NCBI GenBank assembly: GCA_964385045.1
Contig: CAYLNM010000195.1
Location: forward strand, 1-7,210
From: CAYLNM01 sp964385045
GTDB taxonomy: Bacteria > Planctomycetota > Phycisphaerae > Phycisphaerales > SM1A02
Direction: 5' to 3'
Length of the DNA stretch: 7,210 nt
Part shown: piece after piece, positions 5,766-7,210 of the stretch
How the letters are laid out: every line of letters begins with the position of its first letter
How positions within the stretch are numbered: the stretch's first letter is position 1
Made by a program: the position numbers and the translations under genes
Notes under the pieces: model-generated
Told to the model about the DNA's origin: nothing
Database searches by the model: none
The model's input: only the letters and a program-made list of their open reading frames with translations

Positions 5766-7210
5766 ATGCAGGACGCTCCCGAACGGGTCCTCTCGACGTT
5801 GAACAAGGACGGCACGCGCCGCTGGCTCGACCCCAAGGTCGCCACCGGCCCGCTGTGGCGCCGCCGACGCATCGTCGCCTGGGCACTCATCGCACTCTTC
5901 GTCGCGCTCCCGTGGATCCGGATCGGCGGCAAGCCCGCGGTCCTCCTGAACATCCCGGACCGCGAGTTCACCTTCTTCGGCACGACCTTCCTGCCGACCG
6001 ACACGCTGCTGCTGGCCCTGTTCATGGCCAGCGTCTTCGTGACGATCTTCCTGCTCACGGCCCTCTTCGGCCGCGTGTGGTGCGGCTGGGCGTGTCCGCA
6101 GACGGTCTACATGGAGTTCGTGTACCGGCCCGTCGAGCGGCTCTGGCTCGGCCCGGGCTCGGGCAACCGCGGCCGCCGCCGGGACGTGCCCGCCGGCCGC
6201 CGCCTCGGCATGTACGCGACGTACCTGCTCATCTCGCTGATCCTCGCGCACGTCTTCCTGGCGTACTTCGTCGGGACCGAGCAGCTCTTCCAGTGGATGC
6301 AGCAGTCGCCGCTCAACCATCCGACGTCGTTCATCATCGTGATGCTGGTGACGGCCGCGATGATGTTCAACTTCGCGTTCTTCCGCGAGCAGACCTGCAT
6401 CGTGGCCTGCCCGTACGGACGCTTCCAGTCGGTGATGCTCGACAAGAAGTCGCTCATCGTCGCCTACGACGAGAAGCGGGGCGAGCCCCGGGGGCGTGCG
6501 GTCCGCAAGCAGAACGGCGACGTCGCCCTGCCGCAGACGGGCGACTGCATCGACTGCACGATGTGCGTGCAGGTCTGCCCCACCGGCATCGACATCCGTG
6601 ACGGCCTCCAGATGGAGTGCGTCAACTGCACGCAGTGCATCGACGCCTGCAACGAGGTGATGGCGAAGATCAAGCGGCCGCTCGGCCTGATCCGCTACTC
6701 CTCGCAGGAGGCGCTGGAGACCGGCAAGCGGAGATTCTTCCGGCCCCGCGTGGTCGCGTACCCCGCCCTGCTCACCGCCTTCGTCACGATGTTCGTCGTG
6801 GTGCTCGTCACCAAGAAGCCGATGGACGTCACCCTGCTGCGCGCGATCGAGCGACCCTACGTCGCCCTGCCGTCGGGCGAGATCCAGAACATCGTCCGCA
6901 TCAAGGTCGTGAACCGGACGGAGGAGCCGCGGACCTACAGCTTCTCGCTCGAGGACGCCGAGGGCGGACGGATCGAGCTGCAGGGCGACGGGCTGACCGT
7001 CGAGGGACGCGGCACCGCCACCACCGCCGCCGGCATCATCGTCCCGGCCGAGCTCTTCGAACGCGGCCGGGCCGAGTGCGTCGTCCGGGTCGACGACGGC
7101 ACCGGCTTCTCCGCCACCTACCCCATGCGCCTCCAGGGGCCGTGGAACCCGGCCGCGGCCACCCTCGAGGCCCCCGGCCCCGCCCCCGCCCCCGCCGGCG
7201 GACAGGCCGC
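5766..7210 (+). CDS. ccoG: Cytochrome c oxidase accessory protein CcoG (FixG/RdxA), 3' end beyond window
   Basis: The frame stays open for 481 codons to the window edge. CcoG is an inner-membrane iron-sulfur protein that reduces Cu(II) to Cu(I) for assembly of the cbb3 CuB centre. Five transmembrane segments are visible (about 36-52, 80-101, 149-169, 187-206 and 329-349). Paired cysteines occur at the membrane edge: Cys106/Cys110 in VWCGWACPQ and Cys211/Cys215 in TCIVACPYGRFQ. A ferredoxin-like pair of 4Fe-4S motifs uses Cys261, 264, 267 and 271 and Cys285, 288, 291 and 295. After the last helix, residues of about 355-460 form the immunoglobulin-like FixG C-terminal domain. A Pro/Ala-rich tail begins near 465, and the stop codon should lie shortly after position 7210. 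ATG 5766 gives a typical N-terminus ending in the basic RRRR before helix 1. The position after ccoNOQP matches the usual arrangement. Confidence 0.95.
   Translation, partial: MQDAPERVLSTLNKDGTRRWLDPKVATGPLWRRRRIVAWALIALFVALPWIRIGGKPAVLLNIPDREFTFFGTTFLPTDTLLLALFMASVFVTIFLLTALFGRVWCGWACPQTVYMEFVYRPVERLWLGPGSGNRGRRRDVPAGRRLGMYATYLLISLILAHVFLAYFVGTEQLFQWMQQSPLNHPTSFIIVMLVTAAMMFNFAFFREQTCIVACPYGRFQSVMLDKKSLIVAYDEKRGEPRGRAVRKQNGDVALPQTGDCIDCTMCVQVCPTGIDIRDGLQMECVNCTQCIDACNEVMAKIKRPLGLIRYSSQEALETGKRRFFRPRVVAYPALLTAFVTMFVVVLVTKKPMDVTLLRAIERPYVALPSGEIQNIVRIKVVNRTEEPRTYSFSLEDAEGGRIELQGDGLTVEGRGTATTAAGIIVPAELFERGRAECVVRVDDGTGFSATYPMRLQGPWNPAAATLEAPGPAPAPAGGQA

Noticed and set aside
4890..6320. Open reading frame of 476 codons on the minus strand, antisense to ccoP and the start of ccoG
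   Set aside because: It is the same antisense effect of high GC content. The product is Arg/Gly/Val-rich without family features, and the sense strand carries CcoP and CcoG with intact motifs.
5756..6601. Plus-strand frame of 281 codons overlapping ccoG
   Set aside because: It is an out-of-frame shadow rich in Arg, Pro and His. The frame starting at 5766 gives the full set of CcoG helices and cysteine motifs.

Overview
The window is about 7.2 kb of GC-rich bacterial DNA. Coding regions are strongly G/C-biased at third codon positions. It holds six protein genes: a truncated LOG-family gene on the minus strand, then folC, ccoNO (fused), ccoQ, ccoP and a 3'-truncated ccoG on the plus strand. 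The cytochrome genes show a respiring Gram-negative bacterium. The fused CcoN-CcoO, the single-heme CcoP and the style of the FolC and LOG proteins make me favour Planctomycetota (perhaps the Phycisphaerae side). That is recognition from memory, not a search result. Fused ccoNO also occurs in Bacteroidota, but this base composition is too GC-rich for most of them. No transposases, phage genes, tRNA/rRNA, CRISPR arrays or defence genes are visible.

Left part (1-1962): a divergent gene pair. The minus-strand LOG/TIGR00730 Rossmann-fold gene runs off the left edge. The plus-strand folC encodes a folylpolyglutamate/dihydrofolate synthase. They share a 183-bp intergenic region with a clear sigma70-type promoter for folC (TTGAAT, 17 bp, TATACT). 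The -10 box ends only 10 bp before the folC ATG, so the transcript is probably leaderless or nearly so. A 34-bp imperfect palindrome covers the folC -35 box and would place a matching -35-like hexamer on the opposite strand.

Middle gap (1963-2319): 357 bp without a convincing gene. Part of it is distinctly less GC-rich than the genes (about 51% over 2101-2220). It holds an extended -10 candidate and three consecutive short inverted repeats, each with a 2-nt centre. These lie in what would be the 5' leader of the cytochrome operon.

Right part (2320-7210): genes for a cbb3-type (C-family heme-copper) cytochrome c oxidase, a high-affinity terminal oxidase for low-oxygen respiration. CcoN carries the heme b and heme b3/CuB centres, and here it is fused to the membrane-anchored c-type cytochrome CcoO. 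CcoQ is a small one-helix subunit and CcoP a membrane-anchored c-type cytochrome. CcoG is the iron-sulfur membrane protein that supports copper delivery during assembly. ccoNO, ccoQ and ccoP are tightly packed and probably translationally coupled. ccoG follows after a 150-bp, very GC-rich spacer. Further assembly genes (ccoH, ccoI, ccoS) would be expected past the right edge but are not in view.

I found no undescribed system. The unusual points are the subunit architecture of the oxidase (NO fusion plus a CcoP with one CxxCH) and the two structured regulatory regions upstream of folC and ccoNO.
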